From NCBI GenBank assembly GCA_002490465.1, contig DKUB01000057.1, positions 1 to 50,197 on the forward strand: a stretch of 50,197 bases of DNA, read 5' to 3'. Origin of the DNA: Lachnoclostridium sp. UBA7215. GTDB lineage: Bacteria > Bacillota > Clostridia > Lachnospirales > Lachnospiraceae. The notes below the pieces were generated by a model. The model saw only the letters and a list, made by a program, of their open reading frames with translations, was not told the DNA's origin and did not search any database. A program made the translations under genes and the position numbers. Shown here one piece after another: positions 32,444-40,958 of the stretch. How positions within the stretch are numbered: the first letter of the stretch is position 1; each line of letters starts with the position of its first letter.

Positions 32444-33520
32444 ATGGATGAGATGCAGAGACCTCTGAAAAAAAGAGGAAAAAAGAAAAGAAGAAAAAAA
32501 CGTAAAGAGATTATCATGACACCAAAGCAGCGTTTTGATCAGGCGGTTGCCCTAAAACGGTCTGTACGCTGCATTTTGCGTGTAGAAGATAAATATTTTG
32601 TCTATACAAAGCTGGTAGAGGATTTTGCCGGTCTGGCTGCATTGCCGGAGGAACAGGCATTTGAGGGACAGGAGGAGTGTACAGCACTCAGTGAGGAGTG
32701 CCGGGTTCTGGCAGAAGAGTTAAAGAGTCAGGTCTCGGAAGAGCCGCAAGAGGATACGCGTACCGTAACGCGGACGGTAAAACAGCGGGAGCATTCTGAC
32801 AACAAAAAAGGAAAAACAAAATGGGTATTTCTTGCAGTTGTTGTTATTGTTGCTGGCATTATTCTGGCATTTCATATAGATGGGAGCCGTTATGTAATTG
32901 CATTTATAGAAAAGGGAATTGGTTTTAAAGATGAGTCATTAGAGATGTTTCAGTCTTTGGCAGAGTATAAGGATAGTGAGCGTCAGGCGGCCAGGATGGA
33001 ACAGATTTTATTGGCTGAAGCGCATAAAGGCGATGTAGTTGCTTTTGGTAAGCAAAAGTGGATTGTTCTTGATAAAAAGAAAAAAAATTCTTCTGTCTGT
33101 ATTATGAAATTGGATGGGGAGAAGAAGCTTTTATATCACCCAAGGGAAGAAAAGGTAAACTGGGAGACATGTGAGATTCGCACGTTCCTGAATTCAGATT
33201 ATCTACAGAAACATTTTACACCGAGTGAGCAGTCTATTATACTCACAACGGATGTATTGGCAACGGAAAATGCTGCCGATCCGGTTAGCGCTGGAAATGC
33301 CACAAGGGATAAAATATTTATTCTTTCTTCCCGGGAGGTAAAAAAATATAAAAAGATTCTTAATGAAAGGAGCTATAACATGAGGCTCCGCACACCAGGA
33401 AAGGAGGGGATAACGACAGAATTTGTTTCTGGCCTTGGTGAAGTGGTAGAGTATGGTTATCCGGTAAATAAACCGGGCGCGCCAATTCATCCGGTCATGT
33501 GGGTAACAGTAAATCAATAG
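32444..33520 (+). CDS. membrane protein with DUF6273-like C-terminal domain
   Basis: GGGGGGA at 32429-32435 points to the ATG at 32444, giving 358 residues. The N-terminus is extremely basic (KKRGKKKRRKKRKE), followed by a soluble region (about 25-120) and one membrane helix (about 127-148, WVFLAVVVIVAGIILAF). The outer part has KGDVVAFGKQKWIVLDKKK, WETCEIRTFLNSDYLQKHFTPSEQ and PVMWVTV. These follow the DUF6273 pattern often found on surface proteins of gut Firmicutes, of unknown role. The secreted propeller/PDZ gene starts 17 bases later, so the two are probably one operon and may work together at the cell surface. Confidence 0.75.
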   Translation: MDEMQRPLKKRGKKKRRKKRKEIIMTPKQRFDQAVALKRSVRCILRVEDKYFVYTKLVEDFAGLAALPEEQAFEGQEECTALSEECRVLAEELKSQVSEEPQEDTRTVTRTVKQREHSDNKKGKTKWVFLAVVVIVAGIILAFHIDGSRYVIAFIEKGIGFKDESLEMFQSLAEYKDSERQAARMEQILLAEAHKGDVVAFGKQKWIVLDKKKKNSSVCIMKLDGEKKLLYHPREEKVNWETCEIRTFLNSDYLQKHFTPSEQSIILTTDVLATENAADPVSAGNATRDKIFILSSREVKKYKKILNERSYNMRLRTPGKEGITTEFVSGLGEVVEYGYPVNKPGAPIHPVMWVTVNQ

Positions 33521-33537
33521 AGAAAAGGTGGCACGAT

Positions 33538-35544
33538 ATGAAAAGAATGAGGAAAAGCTTGGGAGTAGCAGCACTATTTATTCTTATTGTTATATCGGTA
33601 GCTATGTCTGGGAAACACGCACAGGCAAAAAAGAAGAAGGCAAGTTCATTGTCAAAGGCGGTTGTCACCCTGGCGAACAAAACGTTTTATTACTCTGGAA
33701 AAGAGAAAAAACCTTCTGTGAAAGTTTTGTATCAGGGAAAGCGCTTAAAAATAAACAAAGATGTCATAGTAACGTATAAAAATAATAAAAAACCCGGGAA
33801 AGCACAGGTGATTATTAAACCCAAAAAGAAAAATAAATTCCGGGGGAAAAAGACCGTTACATTTAAAATACAGAAGGCGTCAAGAAGCTTGATTCCTGGA
33901 AAGCAGGCTTATACGGCGGTTGAGGGTGACGGTGAATTTCAGGTTACGGCGAGGCTGTCAAAAGGAAAAGGGGATGTGACGTATTCCTGTAATAGCAATA
34001 ATGTAATACAGGTTAGCAAAACAGGCAGGGTTACCGTTTTAGGTAATGGTTCAGCTATCATCAATATGAGGGTGAAGGCAAATACGTATTATAAGGCGGC
34101 ATCCACAACGGTTAAAGTTATCATTTCCAAAAAACCGATTCGGGCAGTAGATTCGGATTTAAGCGTAAAAACCTACAATTATCCAATATTGAACTATGCG
34201 TGTAAAAATACAAAACTGACAGATTTTTCATGGTCTGTTGAGGGAAAATATGTCATCCCGGGGCTTGCCCCTACTTCTGAGGATGATTTAATTCAAAAAT
34301 ATATTAAATGCAATAATTTATGTCCGCAGGGGATTTGCCTGGCGGGTGATTATTTGCTGACTACGGCATACTGTGTGGATGGTGTGCACGAGAGCTGCGT
34401 TTTTGTGTATGATCGTGAGTCAGGAACTTATCTGAACACATTGATTTTAACAGAAAAGAGCCATGTTGGAGGCATCACCTATGATGGTGGGGACGGCAAA
34501 GATGGCAATGTATGGATTTGCCATTCAGAGAGTAACCGCCTGCAGAGAATTCCATATACGGCTTTAAAGACATATGTTACAGGTTCAAAAACCTGTGTCA
34601 ATTATAAGCCGGCAGAGCTTGTAATGTCAGATCATGATGGTTTCCATGGTGTTTCCAAAAAACCATCTGCAATAGCCTATAATCCTCAGGATGGGTATTT
34701 ATGGGTGACGGAGTTTCTTTCCCAGGATGCAGAGAGAGAGGCAACCATGGCGGCTTATCAATATAAAGACGGGAAGCTGGAGGAGGTATACAAATACCTT
34801 CATTCTGCAGAAGAGGACTATCTTGGGGTGACAACAGAGTCTCTGGACGAAGAGGAAATGCAGACAGCTAATGTTTCCGGTGGAGCAATTGTAGTCTCTG
34901 TCGTTACAGAAAAAGAGGGATTGTATGAATATACTACAGATGGAGACGTTGAGCAGCAGCCTGTGGAATCAAAAAAACAGGGTACTCGATTTGGGATAGA
35001 GACCTGTCTGGAAGAGGATGATATTATTACAAAAGTAGATGGACAGGAAATAGCGGACCCTGCAGCGCTGGATAAGCTGCTTCACGGTAAACAATCGGGT
35101 GAGATAATATCGGTTGAGGGAATCCGTATGGGCGATACTGGTGATATAATAAAGATTTCAGGCAAAATAGAGCTTGAAAGCAGGAGTACAAAATCAGCAG
35201 TACGCACGATCCCATACTGCGTACAGGGCGTAACCTTTGCCGCAAACGGAAAAACGGTATTCAGCCGTTCCTGGGGGCGTAACCAGACAAAGAATAATTT
35301 TATTTCTGAGTTAATGGTATTTCAGGCAACGTGGAACTCTGATGAGATGTGGGATGCTGATGAAGTTTGGAAAGAAGAGATGGCAGTTGCCCTTCCGCCA
35401 ATGGCAGAGGAAGTAGAAATGAATGGGAATGAAGTTTATATTTTGTTTGAATCCTCGGCAATGATGTATTTGGAAGGAACGGATGGAAAGGGTATAAGCG
35501 AGTCGCCCATTGATAAAATAATATCGGTAGATATGGGCTTGTAG
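33538..35544 (+). CDS. secreted protein with Ig-like modules, propeller-like region and embedded PDZ domain
   Basis: The ATG at 33538 starts a clean signal peptide (MKRMRKSLGVAALFILIVIS...HAQA); the product has 668 residues. Residues about 32-115 form a module with YSGKEKKPSVKVLYQGK and VTYKNNKKPGKAQVII. A Big-like module follows (about 120-200). From about 220 a beta-propeller-like region starts (SVEGKYVIPGLAPT, GICLAGDYLLTTAY). It appears interrupted at about 420-550 by a PDZ-like domain (YLGVTTESLDEEEM, GGAIVVSVVTEKEG, EDDIITKVDGQEIADPAALD) and resumes with YCVQGVTFAANGKTVFSRSW. No protease motif is present. PDZ domains bind protein C-termini, so a scaffold or quality-control role is possible. 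The gene tail forms part of a 15-bp tandem repeat. Confidence 0.72.
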   Translation: MKRMRKSLGVAALFILIVISVAMSGKHAQAKKKKASSLSKAVVTLANKTFYYSGKEKKPSVKVLYQGKRLKINKDVIVTYKNNKKPGKAQVIIKPKKKNKFRGKKTVTFKIQKASRSLIPGKQAYTAVEGDGEFQVTARLSKGKGDVTYSCNSNNVIQVSKTGRVTVLGNGSAIINMRVKANTYYKAASTTVKVIISKKPIRAVDSDLSVKTYNYPILNYACKNTKLTDFSWSVEGKYVIPGLAPTSEDDLIQKYIKCNNLCPQGICLAGDYLLTTAYCVDGVHESCVFVYDRESGTYLNTLILTEKSHVGGITYDGGDGKDGNVWICHSESNRLQRIPYTALKTYVTGSKTCVNYKPAELVMSDHDGFHGVSKKPSAIAYNPQDGYLWVTEFLSQDAEREATMAAYQYKDGKLEEVYKYLHSAEEDYLGVTTESLDEEEMQTANVSGGAIVVSVVTEKEGLYEYTTDGDVEQQPVESKKQGTRFGIETCLEEDDIITKVDGQEIADPAALDKLLHGKQSGEIISVEGIRMGDTGDIIKISGKIELESRSTKSAVRTIPYCVQGVTFAANGKTVFSRSWGRNQTKNNFISELMVFQATWNSDEMWDADEVWKEEMAVALPPMAEEVEMNGNEVYILFESSAMMYLEGTDGKGISESPIDKIISVDMGL

Positions 35545-35624
35545 CCCACGGATTTATAGTCCACGGGCTTGTAGCCCACGGATTTGCAATCCAAGGATAT
35601 GTAATTTAAGGATTTATTATTCAG
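35535..35624 (+). repeat. six tandem 15-bp units, each imperfectly palindromic
   Basis: Units start at 35535, 35550, 35565, 35580, 35595 and 35610. Units 1 and 3 are identical (GGGCTTGTAGCCCAC); the others drift progressively. Unit 1 contains the last two codons and the stop of the upstream gene, and unit 6 reaches the 3' end of thiN on the other strand. Confidence 0.85.
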
Positions 35625-36261
35625 GAAGGTACCAGAGGACAACGATGGTACCTTTTTCTACGGAAATTGTTACATCTTTTCCGGTAAATTCGTTACTGAC
35701 ACCGAGAGGGTATGAGTTTGTCAGGTTGACTTCAGACAACTGGTATTTCAACCCTTTAATGCTTACGCCAACGCTGATATCGTCAAAAGCAAAAACAGAA
35801 CAGGTATTTTCCGGCTGATTGGCCGGGTGGCTGACAGGAAAGGAAACAGAGCTGTCGTGGATGACAGTGACAGCATAGGAATCACTGTATAAGATGCCGG
35901 ACGCCCCATGGCGGGCCAGATAAGCAAGCACCTGTATATTTGCCAAAGTATGATCCAGACGCCCGCCAAGACCGCCGTAAATGGCAAACTCTGTGTAACC
36001 GTTTTCAAGTCCGAGCTTTGCAGCCAGCATCATATCGGTATCGTCCTTTTCTTTTGGATAATGGATGCTGTCGGGTGGCAGGTACTGGGAGGAGCGGATA
36101 GAATCAAAGTCACCTAACACAACATCCGCCTGCAGGCCGAGATCTCTGAGATAATCAAATCCACCGTCCGCAGCAATAATAAAGCTGTCTTCTGCTGGTG
36201 TATCCAGACAGCTGCTTCGTTCTCCTGCGCCAAAGATATAACAAATTCCATTTAATGTCAT
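35617..36261 (-). CDS. thiN: thiamine diphosphokinase (thiamine pyrophosphokinase)
   Basis: The start at 36261 has GGAG six bases upstream and begins one base after the mrp stop codon, so the two are translationally coupled. The 214-residue protein has the family set: ADGGFDYL, VLGDFDSI, YPKEKDDTDMMLA and YGGLGGRLDHTLAN in the catalytic half, and a beta-sandwich C-terminal half (GVSNEFTGKDVTISVEKG). It transfers pyrophosphate from ATP to thiamine, making the cofactor thiamine diphosphate. An in-frame ATG at 36273 lacks a ribosome site. Confidence 0.92.
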   Translation of the reverse strand: MTLNGICYIFGAGERSSCLDTPAEDSFIIAADGGFDYLRDLGLQADVVLGDFDSIRSSQYLPPDSIHYPKEKDDTDMMLAAKLGLENGYTEFAIYGGLGGRLDHTLANIQVLAYLARHGASGILYSDSYAVTVIHDSSVSFPVSHPANQPENTCSVFAFDDISVGVSIKGLKYQLSEVNLTNSYPLGVSNEFTGKDVTISVEKGTIVVLWYLPE

Positions 36262-36262
36262 A

Positions 36263-37084
36263 CTAAACTCCATTTTTTATTGTTTTAATTGCGTTGTCAA
36301 GATAAACAGTTTCATAATTTTCCATGTCGCCATTGTCACAGGCGCCGGCCAGTGAAGGCTGAATCGGCATGCGGGCCAGAACCGGAATGTCATAACGGGC
36401 AGCGGCTTCCTCAATATGGCTCTCACCAAAAAGGGAGATTTTTTTGCCACAGTCCGGGCATTCAAGATAGCTCATATTTTCAATAAGACCGAGAACCGGA
36501 ATGTCCATCATATTTGCCATCTTTACTGCTTTTTCTACAATCATGGATACAAGGTCCTGAGGGCTTGTCACTACAACGATTCCGTCAACAGGGATGCTTT
36601 GGAAGACAGTGAGTGCTACATCCCCGGTGCCCGGAGGCATATCGACAAAGAGATACTCTACATTTTCCCACAGTACATCTGTCCAGAACTGTTTTACTGT
36701 ACCGCCGATTACCGGACCGCGCCACACAACCGGATCGGTATCGTTCGGAAGCAATAGATTTACAGACATAACGTCAATGCCGTATTTTTTTGTCGCCACA
36801 GGAAAGATGGTCGTCTCATTTCCCATTGCCCTTTCTGTGAGCCCAAAGGCTTTTGGGATAGAAGGACCGGTGATATCGGCATCCAGTATGCCGCAGTGAT
36901 GCCCAAGCCGGGAAAATCCGACAGCAAGAAGTGAGGTGACCATGGATTTGCCCACGCCGCCTTTGCCGCTTACGACACCAATTACTTTACCAATTTTGCT
37001 GTTTGGATGTGGTTTCTCCAATAAATCTCTTGAGGCGCAGTCACTGCTGCAATTAGAACAGTCATGTGTACAATTTTCACTCAT
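36263..37084 (-). CDS. mrp: Mrp/NBP35-type iron-sulfur carrier ATPase
   Basis: This 273-residue P-loop protein carries the deviant Walker A of the MinD/Mrp group (GKGGVGKSMV, near 41-50), DADITGPSIPKAFG, and FVDMPPGTGDVALT. A CxxC motif (CPDC in YLECPDCGKK, near 210) is the usual bridging site for an Fe-S cluster between two subunits. The N-terminus has an extra Cys cluster (CTHDCSNCSSDC), as in NBP35-like forms. It should hold and transfer [4Fe-4S] clusters to target proteins. It is first in a two-gene unit with thiN and has a consensus promoter at 37126-37155. Confidence 0.93.
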   Translation of the reverse strand: MSENCTHDCSNCSSDCASRDLLEKPHPNSKIGKVIGVVSGKGGVGKSMVTSLLAVGFSRLGHHCGILDADITGPSIPKAFGLTERAMGNETTIFPVATKKYGIDVMSVNLLLPNDTDPVVWRGPVIGGTVKQFWTDVLWENVEYLFVDMPPGTGDVALTVFQSIPVDGIVVVTSPQDLVSMIVEKAVKMANMMDIPVLGLIENMSYLECPDCGKKISLFGESHIEEAAARYDIPVLARMPIQPSLAGACDNGDMENYETVYLDNAIKTIKNGV

Positions 37085-37125
37085 AATATATGAATTCCTT
37101 TCAAATCGCTAACAATATTAACAAT

Positions 37126-37155
37126 ACTCTAGTACGAAGTAGGACGGTTTGTCAA
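37126..37155 (-). promoter_or_regulatory. promoter of mrp-thiN
   Basis: On the minus strand, a perfect -35 TTGACA (37150-37155) and -10 TAGAGT (37126-37131) are 18 bp apart. Confidence 0.6.
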
Positions 37156-37222
37156 GAGAAAAAGTTTATTTTGAGGGCAATCGCATAATTATATGTTTTA
37201 ATGTGGTGATATCGTACTGTTC

Positions 37223-37251
37223 TTGCACGTTATGGATGGATATGTTATGAT
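37223..37251 (+). promoter_or_regulatory. promoter of the hprK block
   Basis: The -35 TTGCAC (37223-37228) and -10 TATGAT (37246-37251) are 17 bp apart. The following genes up to the terminator at 42145 are closely packed and may be read from here. Confidence 0.6.
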
Positions 37252-37295
37252 AATTATAAGTATTGTCAGTAAATGGAGGTAGTAAAAAAATTACA

Positions 37296-38219
37296 ATGTA
37301 TACAGTATCAATAAAAAAATTTATGGAAAAAATGGAGCTTGAAAATCTGACACCGGAAATTGATCTGGAGGCTGTTGAGATTGTGCAATCGGATATCAAT
37401 CGTCCAGCACTGCAGCTGGCGGGTTTTTTTGATTATTTCGACCATTCCCGGGTGCAGATTATCGGACAGGTCGAACACACTTATATGGAAAAACAGGGAG
37501 TGGCGAAAAGTGCTGAGATGGTGGGGCGTATCATGTCCTATAAGGTACCATGTATCGTATTTTGCCGTGAGCTGCCCGTGCCTGAGGAATTTCTCCAGCT
37601 TTCCGCAGAGTATGGTGTTCCTATTTTGCGGGCAAAGACCGACACATCTGACTTTTCAGCAGAAGCGACCCGGTGGTTAAAAGTAGAGTTGGCTCCCCGC
37701 ATCAGCATTCATGGTGTTCTCGTGGATATTTACGGAGAAGGTGTACTGATTACCGGGGAGAGTGGTATTGGAAAGAGTGAGGTGGCGTTAGAGCTGATTC
37801 ATAGAGGGCATCGTCTTGTATCGGATGATGTGGTGGAGATTAAAAAAGTCAGTGACGCCTCTCTTGTGGGTTCTGCACCGGATATTACAAGACATTTTAT
37901 TGAACTTCGCGGCATAGGGATTATTGATGCAAAGACGCTTTTTGGTGTTGAGAGTGTAAAAAACACACAGACGATTGATCTTGTCATCCGTTTAGAGGAA
38001 TGGAATAAAGATACTGACTATGACCGCATGGGACTGGAAGAATCTTATATTGAATATTTGGGAAATAAGGTTGTGTGTCACTCGATACCAATTCGGCCGG
38101 GGCGGAACGTTGCTATTATATGTGAGTCAGCAGCGGTTAATTACCGTCAGAAAAAAATGGGATACAATGCGGCAAGGGAACTGTATAACAGAGTAACAAG
38201 CAATCTGGGTAATTCCTGA
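37296..38219 (+). CDS. hprK: HPr kinase/phosphorylase
   Basis: The 307-residue product has the HprK layout: an N-terminal domain (1-130) and a catalytic P-loop GESGIGKS (near 153-160) followed by HRGHRLVSDDVVEIK, then the signature LRGIGIIDAKTLFG. It phosphorylates HPr or Crh on Ser46 in response to glycolytic intermediates and reverses this when phosphate is high. The start is uncertain: the ATG at 37296 lies 15 bases after GGAGGT, longer than usual, while an ATT at 37290 is closer to the optimum and would add two residues. Its likely partner, an HPr-like protein, is encoded five genes downstream. Confidence 0.93.
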   Translation: MYTVSIKKFMEKMELENLTPEIDLEAVEIVQSDINRPALQLAGFFDYFDHSRVQIIGQVEHTYMEKQGVAKSAEMVGRIMSYKVPCIVFCRELPVPEEFLQLSAEYGVPILRAKTDTSDFSAEATRWLKVELAPRISIHGVLVDIYGEGVLITGESGIGKSEVALELIHRGHRLVSDDVVEIKKVSDASLVGSAPDITRHFIELRGIGIIDAKTLFGVESVKNTQTIDLVIRLEEWNKDTDYDRMGLEESYIEYLGNKVVCHSIPIRPGRNVAIICESAAVNYRQKKMGYNAARELYNRVTSNLGNS

Positions 38220-38235
38220 TAGAAAGGAGTACACA

Positions 38236-39159
38236 ATGGCATCATATTATGTGGGCGTAGATGTAGGCGGTACGACAATTAAACTGGGATTGTTTTCTGA
38301 CGGCGGTGAACTTTTGGAAAAATGGGATATTCCTACCAATGCTGACAAAAACGGAGAACATGTGATTGCAGGTATTGCAGATAGTATAGAAGAAAAGAGG
38401 GCGGCCCGGGGCGGAAATATCCGGGGAATCGGTATAGGAATACCCGGTCCTGTCACGGATGACGGCGTAGTGCTCAAATGCGCAAATCTGGACTGGGGAG
38501 TATTTTCTGTCAAAAATACTTTATTTGAACTGACGGGGATTTCCAATGTCAAAGTAGGGAATGATGCCAATGTGGCAGCTCTTGGAGAGATGTGGAAGGG
38601 TGGAGGCCGTGGTTATGACAGTATAGTAATGGTGACGCTTGGCACCGGAGTCGGCGGCGGAGTTATTCAAAAGGGAAAAATTCTCACCGGGGGCCGGGGA
38701 GCGGCCGGGGAGATTGGACATATAAAAGTAAATTCAGCTGAGACAGAACGCTGTGGCTGTGGTAATTTTGGCTGCCTGGAGCAGTATGTTTCGGCAACGG
38801 GCCTTGTGCGAATGGCAAAGGCCGGTTTAAAACAGGACTCTTCGCTGGCAGCTCTGGCAGAGATAACGGCAAAGGATATATTTGACGGGGCAGCAGCCGG
38901 GGACAGTTACTGCAAAGAAATTGTAGAATGTTTTGGACGCTATCTCGGGTTGGCGCTTAGCAATATCGCACACGTTGTTGACCCTGAGGCTTTTGTAATA
39001 GGCGGCGGTGTCTCAGCTGCCGGAGAAATTATCCTTGATGTTGTGAGAAAATATTACCGTGAGAATGCGATGTATGCAATTCGCGATACGGAAATCCATC
39101 TTGCGGAGTTAGGCAATGATGCCGGCATATATGGAGCAGTCCGTATGGTGCTGTTTTAA
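38236..39159 (+). CDS. glcK: ROK-family glucokinase
   Basis: This 307-residue protein shows the ROK family pattern: phosphate-binding DVGGTTIKLGLF at the N-terminus, GIGIPGPV, the catalytic Asp in NDANVAALGE, LGTGVGGGVI, GEIGHI and the zinc site CGCGNFGCLE. It should phosphorylate glucose with ATP in the cytoplasm. It lies 16 bases after hprK with its own AAAGGAG, and 21 bases ahead of murB, so it belongs to the same transcript. Other hexoses cannot be excluded. Confidence 0.9.
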   Translation: MASYYVGVDVGGTTIKLGLFSDGGELLEKWDIPTNADKNGEHVIAGIADSIEEKRAARGGNIRGIGIGIPGPVTDDGVVLKCANLDWGVFSVKNTLFELTGISNVKVGNDANVAALGEMWKGGGRGYDSIVMVTLGTGVGGGVIQKGKILTGGRGAAGEIGHIKVNSAETERCGCGNFGCLEQYVSATGLVRMAKAGLKQDSSLAALAEITAKDIFDGAAAGDSYCKEIVECFGRYLGLALSNIAHVVDPEAFVIGGGVSAAGEIILDVVRKYYRENAMYAIRDTEIHLAELGNDAGIYGAVRMVLF

Positions 39160-39180
39160 AAAGAATGGGGAAATAATGGC

Positions 39181-40050
39181 ATGATTCAGTGGGAACAGGA
39201 AATAATGAGTAAGCACACAACATTTCGTGTGGGTGGTCCGGCAGATTTTTATCTCGTTCCGGAATCAGAGGAGGAAGTGGCGGAAGCTGTTTATTTTGCC
39301 AGGGAAAAAGGGCTGCCTTATTATCCGATTGGACGGGGAAGTAATCTTTTGGTTGGAGACTATGGGTATCACGGTGTTATTATCGAAATTGGAAGCGGGA
39401 TGGAAAAACTGCAAATTCATGAAGGCGGCCTGGTAGAGGCACAGGCGGGTATTACACTGGCAAAGATGGCCTCTGAACTGGCAGCACATGGCCTGAGCGG
39501 ATTTGAATTTGCCTCCGGCATTCCCGGAACTCTTGGGGGCGCTGTTGCTATGAATGCCGGTGCTTATGGCGGAGAGATAAAGGATACGATTGTGAGTGCC
39601 ACGGTTTTGACGAAAACAGGTGATATTCTTGTACTTGGAAAAGAAGAGCTTGCCCTGGGATACCGAACCAGCATTATTCAGGAGAAACTTTATATGGTAC
39701 TATCTGCGGTATTTTCTTTTTTGCAGGAACAGCCAGATGAAATACGTGCCAGGATGAGGGAGCTAAATGAAAAGCGCAGGCAAAAACAGCCATTAGAATT
39801 TCCCAGTGCGGGAAGTACCTTTAAACGTCCGGTGGGACACTTTGCCGGAAAGCTGATTGAGGATGCCGGATTGCGTGGGTATCGTGTTGGAGATGCCCAG
39901 GTGGCAGAAAAGCATTGTGGATTTGTTATAAACCGCGGTCATGCAACGGCAGCGGAAATCAGGAGACTGATAGAGGATGTACAGAAACAGGTGAGGGAAC
40001 AGTCTGGCGTGAAGCTGGAGCCGGAGGTTCGCATGATTGGAGAGTTCTGA
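39181..40050 (+). CDS. murB: UDP-N-acetylenolpyruvoylglucosamine reductase
   Basis: The 289-residue protein has the FAD-binding motifs PIGRGSNLLVGD and GIPGTLGGAVAMNAGAYGGEI, a YRTS motif, the catalytic Ser in FPSAGSTFKRP and the conserved Glu in LEPEVRMIGEF. It reduces the enolpyruvyl group with NADPH to give UDP-N-acetylmuramate, the second committed step of peptidoglycan synthesis. The N-terminus is short, with KHTTFRVGGPA starting at residue 11. No in-frame alternative exists between the glcK stop and 39181. Confidence 0.95.
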   Translation: MIQWEQEIMSKHTTFRVGGPADFYLVPESEEEVAEAVYFAREKGLPYYPIGRGSNLLVGDYGYHGVIIEIGSGMEKLQIHEGGLVEAQAGITLAKMASELAAHGLSGFEFASGIPGTLGGAVAMNAGAYGGEIKDTIVSATVLTKTGDILVLGKEELALGYRTSIIQEKLYMVLSAVFSFLQEQPDEIRARMRELNEKRRQKQPLEFPSAGSTFKRPVGHFAGKLIEDAGLRGYRVGDAQVAEKHCGFVINRGHATAAEIRRLIEDVQKQVREQSGVKLEPEVRMIGEF

Positions 40051-40064
40051 ATTAGGAGGAAGCG

Positions 40065-40958
40065 ATGAGATTTGTAGTTGTGACAGGAATGAGTGGGGCA
40101 GGGAGAAGTTCAGTCATGCGTTTGTTAGAGGATGACGGGTATTTTTGTGTTGATAACCTCCCGGTATCGTTGCTTCCGACATTTATGCAGCTGACAGAGG
40201 ATGCCAGTGAGCGGATAGAGAGAGTAGCGCTGGGACTGGATATCCGGGTTGGCAGCAGCTCATTGAAAGAGGCTGCACAGGTATTAAATACGCTGAAAGG
40301 GGAAGGCTATTCATTGGAAATTCTCTTTTTGGAGGCTTCCACCCCCGTTATTGTCAAGCGTTATAAAGAGACGAGAAGGATGCATCCGCTGGCACAGGGA
40401 GGACGCATGGATTCAGCGATAGAAAAGGAGCGGGAGCTTCTGGCAGAGCTGAAAATGCAGGCGGACTATATTATTGATACGACAAAACTGCTGATTCGCG
40501 ATTTAAAACAGGAAATCGATCGAATTTTTGTAGAAGAAGAAAAATTTTGTAATTTTTACCTCACGTTTGTGTCTTTTGGGTTTAAGTATGGAATTCCAAC
40601 CGATGCCGATTTGGTTTTTGATGTACGTTTCCTTCCCAATCCGTTCTATATAGAAAATTTAAAACCATTGACCGGGGATGATGAAGAGGTATACCGTTAT
40701 GTCATGAATTCGGACAAGGCAGTAAACTTTTTATCCAAGCTCAAAGATATGCTTGATTTTCTTATCCCCAATTATATTGCAGAGGGAAAAACGCAGCTTG
40801 TCATTGCGATAGGGTGTACCGGTGGAAAGCACCGTTCTGTGACACTGACAAATGCGATTTATAAAGAATTTGAAAACACGGAATATGGATGTAAGAAGGA
40901 ACATAGAGATATAGAGAAGGATCGGTTACGGAATTTATGTCGTTCGCAGGAGAAGTAA
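40065..40958 (+). CDS. rapZ: RapZ/YvcJ-type nucleotide-binding protein
   Basis: This 297-residue protein has the RapZ pattern: an N-terminal P-loop GMSGAGRSS with YFCVDNLPVSLLP, LGLDIRVG, and the C-terminal motif GCTGGKHRSVTLTNA. The Walker A Lys is replaced by Arg, so nucleotide handling may differ. In E. coli RapZ directs RNase E to the GlmZ small RNA to control GlcN6P synthesis; B. subtilis YvcJ binds and hydrolyses nucleotides. The last 22 bases overlap whiA. The rapZ-whiA-crh order matches yvcJ-yvcL-crh of Bacillus, but yvcK is missing from between them. Confidence 0.93.
   Translation: MRFVVVTGMSGAGRSSVMRLLEDDGYFCVDNLPVSLLPTFMQLTEDASERIERVALGLDIRVGSSSLKEAAQVLNTLKGEGYSLEILFLEASTPVIVKRYKETRRMHPLAQGGRMDSAIEKERELLAELKMQADYIIDTTKLLIRDLKQEIDRIFVEEEKFCNFYLTFVSFGFKYGIPTDADLVFDVRFLPNPFYIENLKPLTGDDEEVYRYVMNSDKAVNFLSKLKDMLDFLIPNYIAEGKTQLVIAIGCTGGKHRSVTLTNAIYKEFENTEYGCKKEHRDIEKDRLRNLCRSQEK

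Noticed and set aside
35535..35624. CRISPR array
   Set aside because: Units are 15 bp and contiguous with no spacers; there are no cas genes.
36262..36273. thiN start at 36273
   Set aside because: There is no ribosome site ahead of it, while GGAG is placed correctly for 36261.
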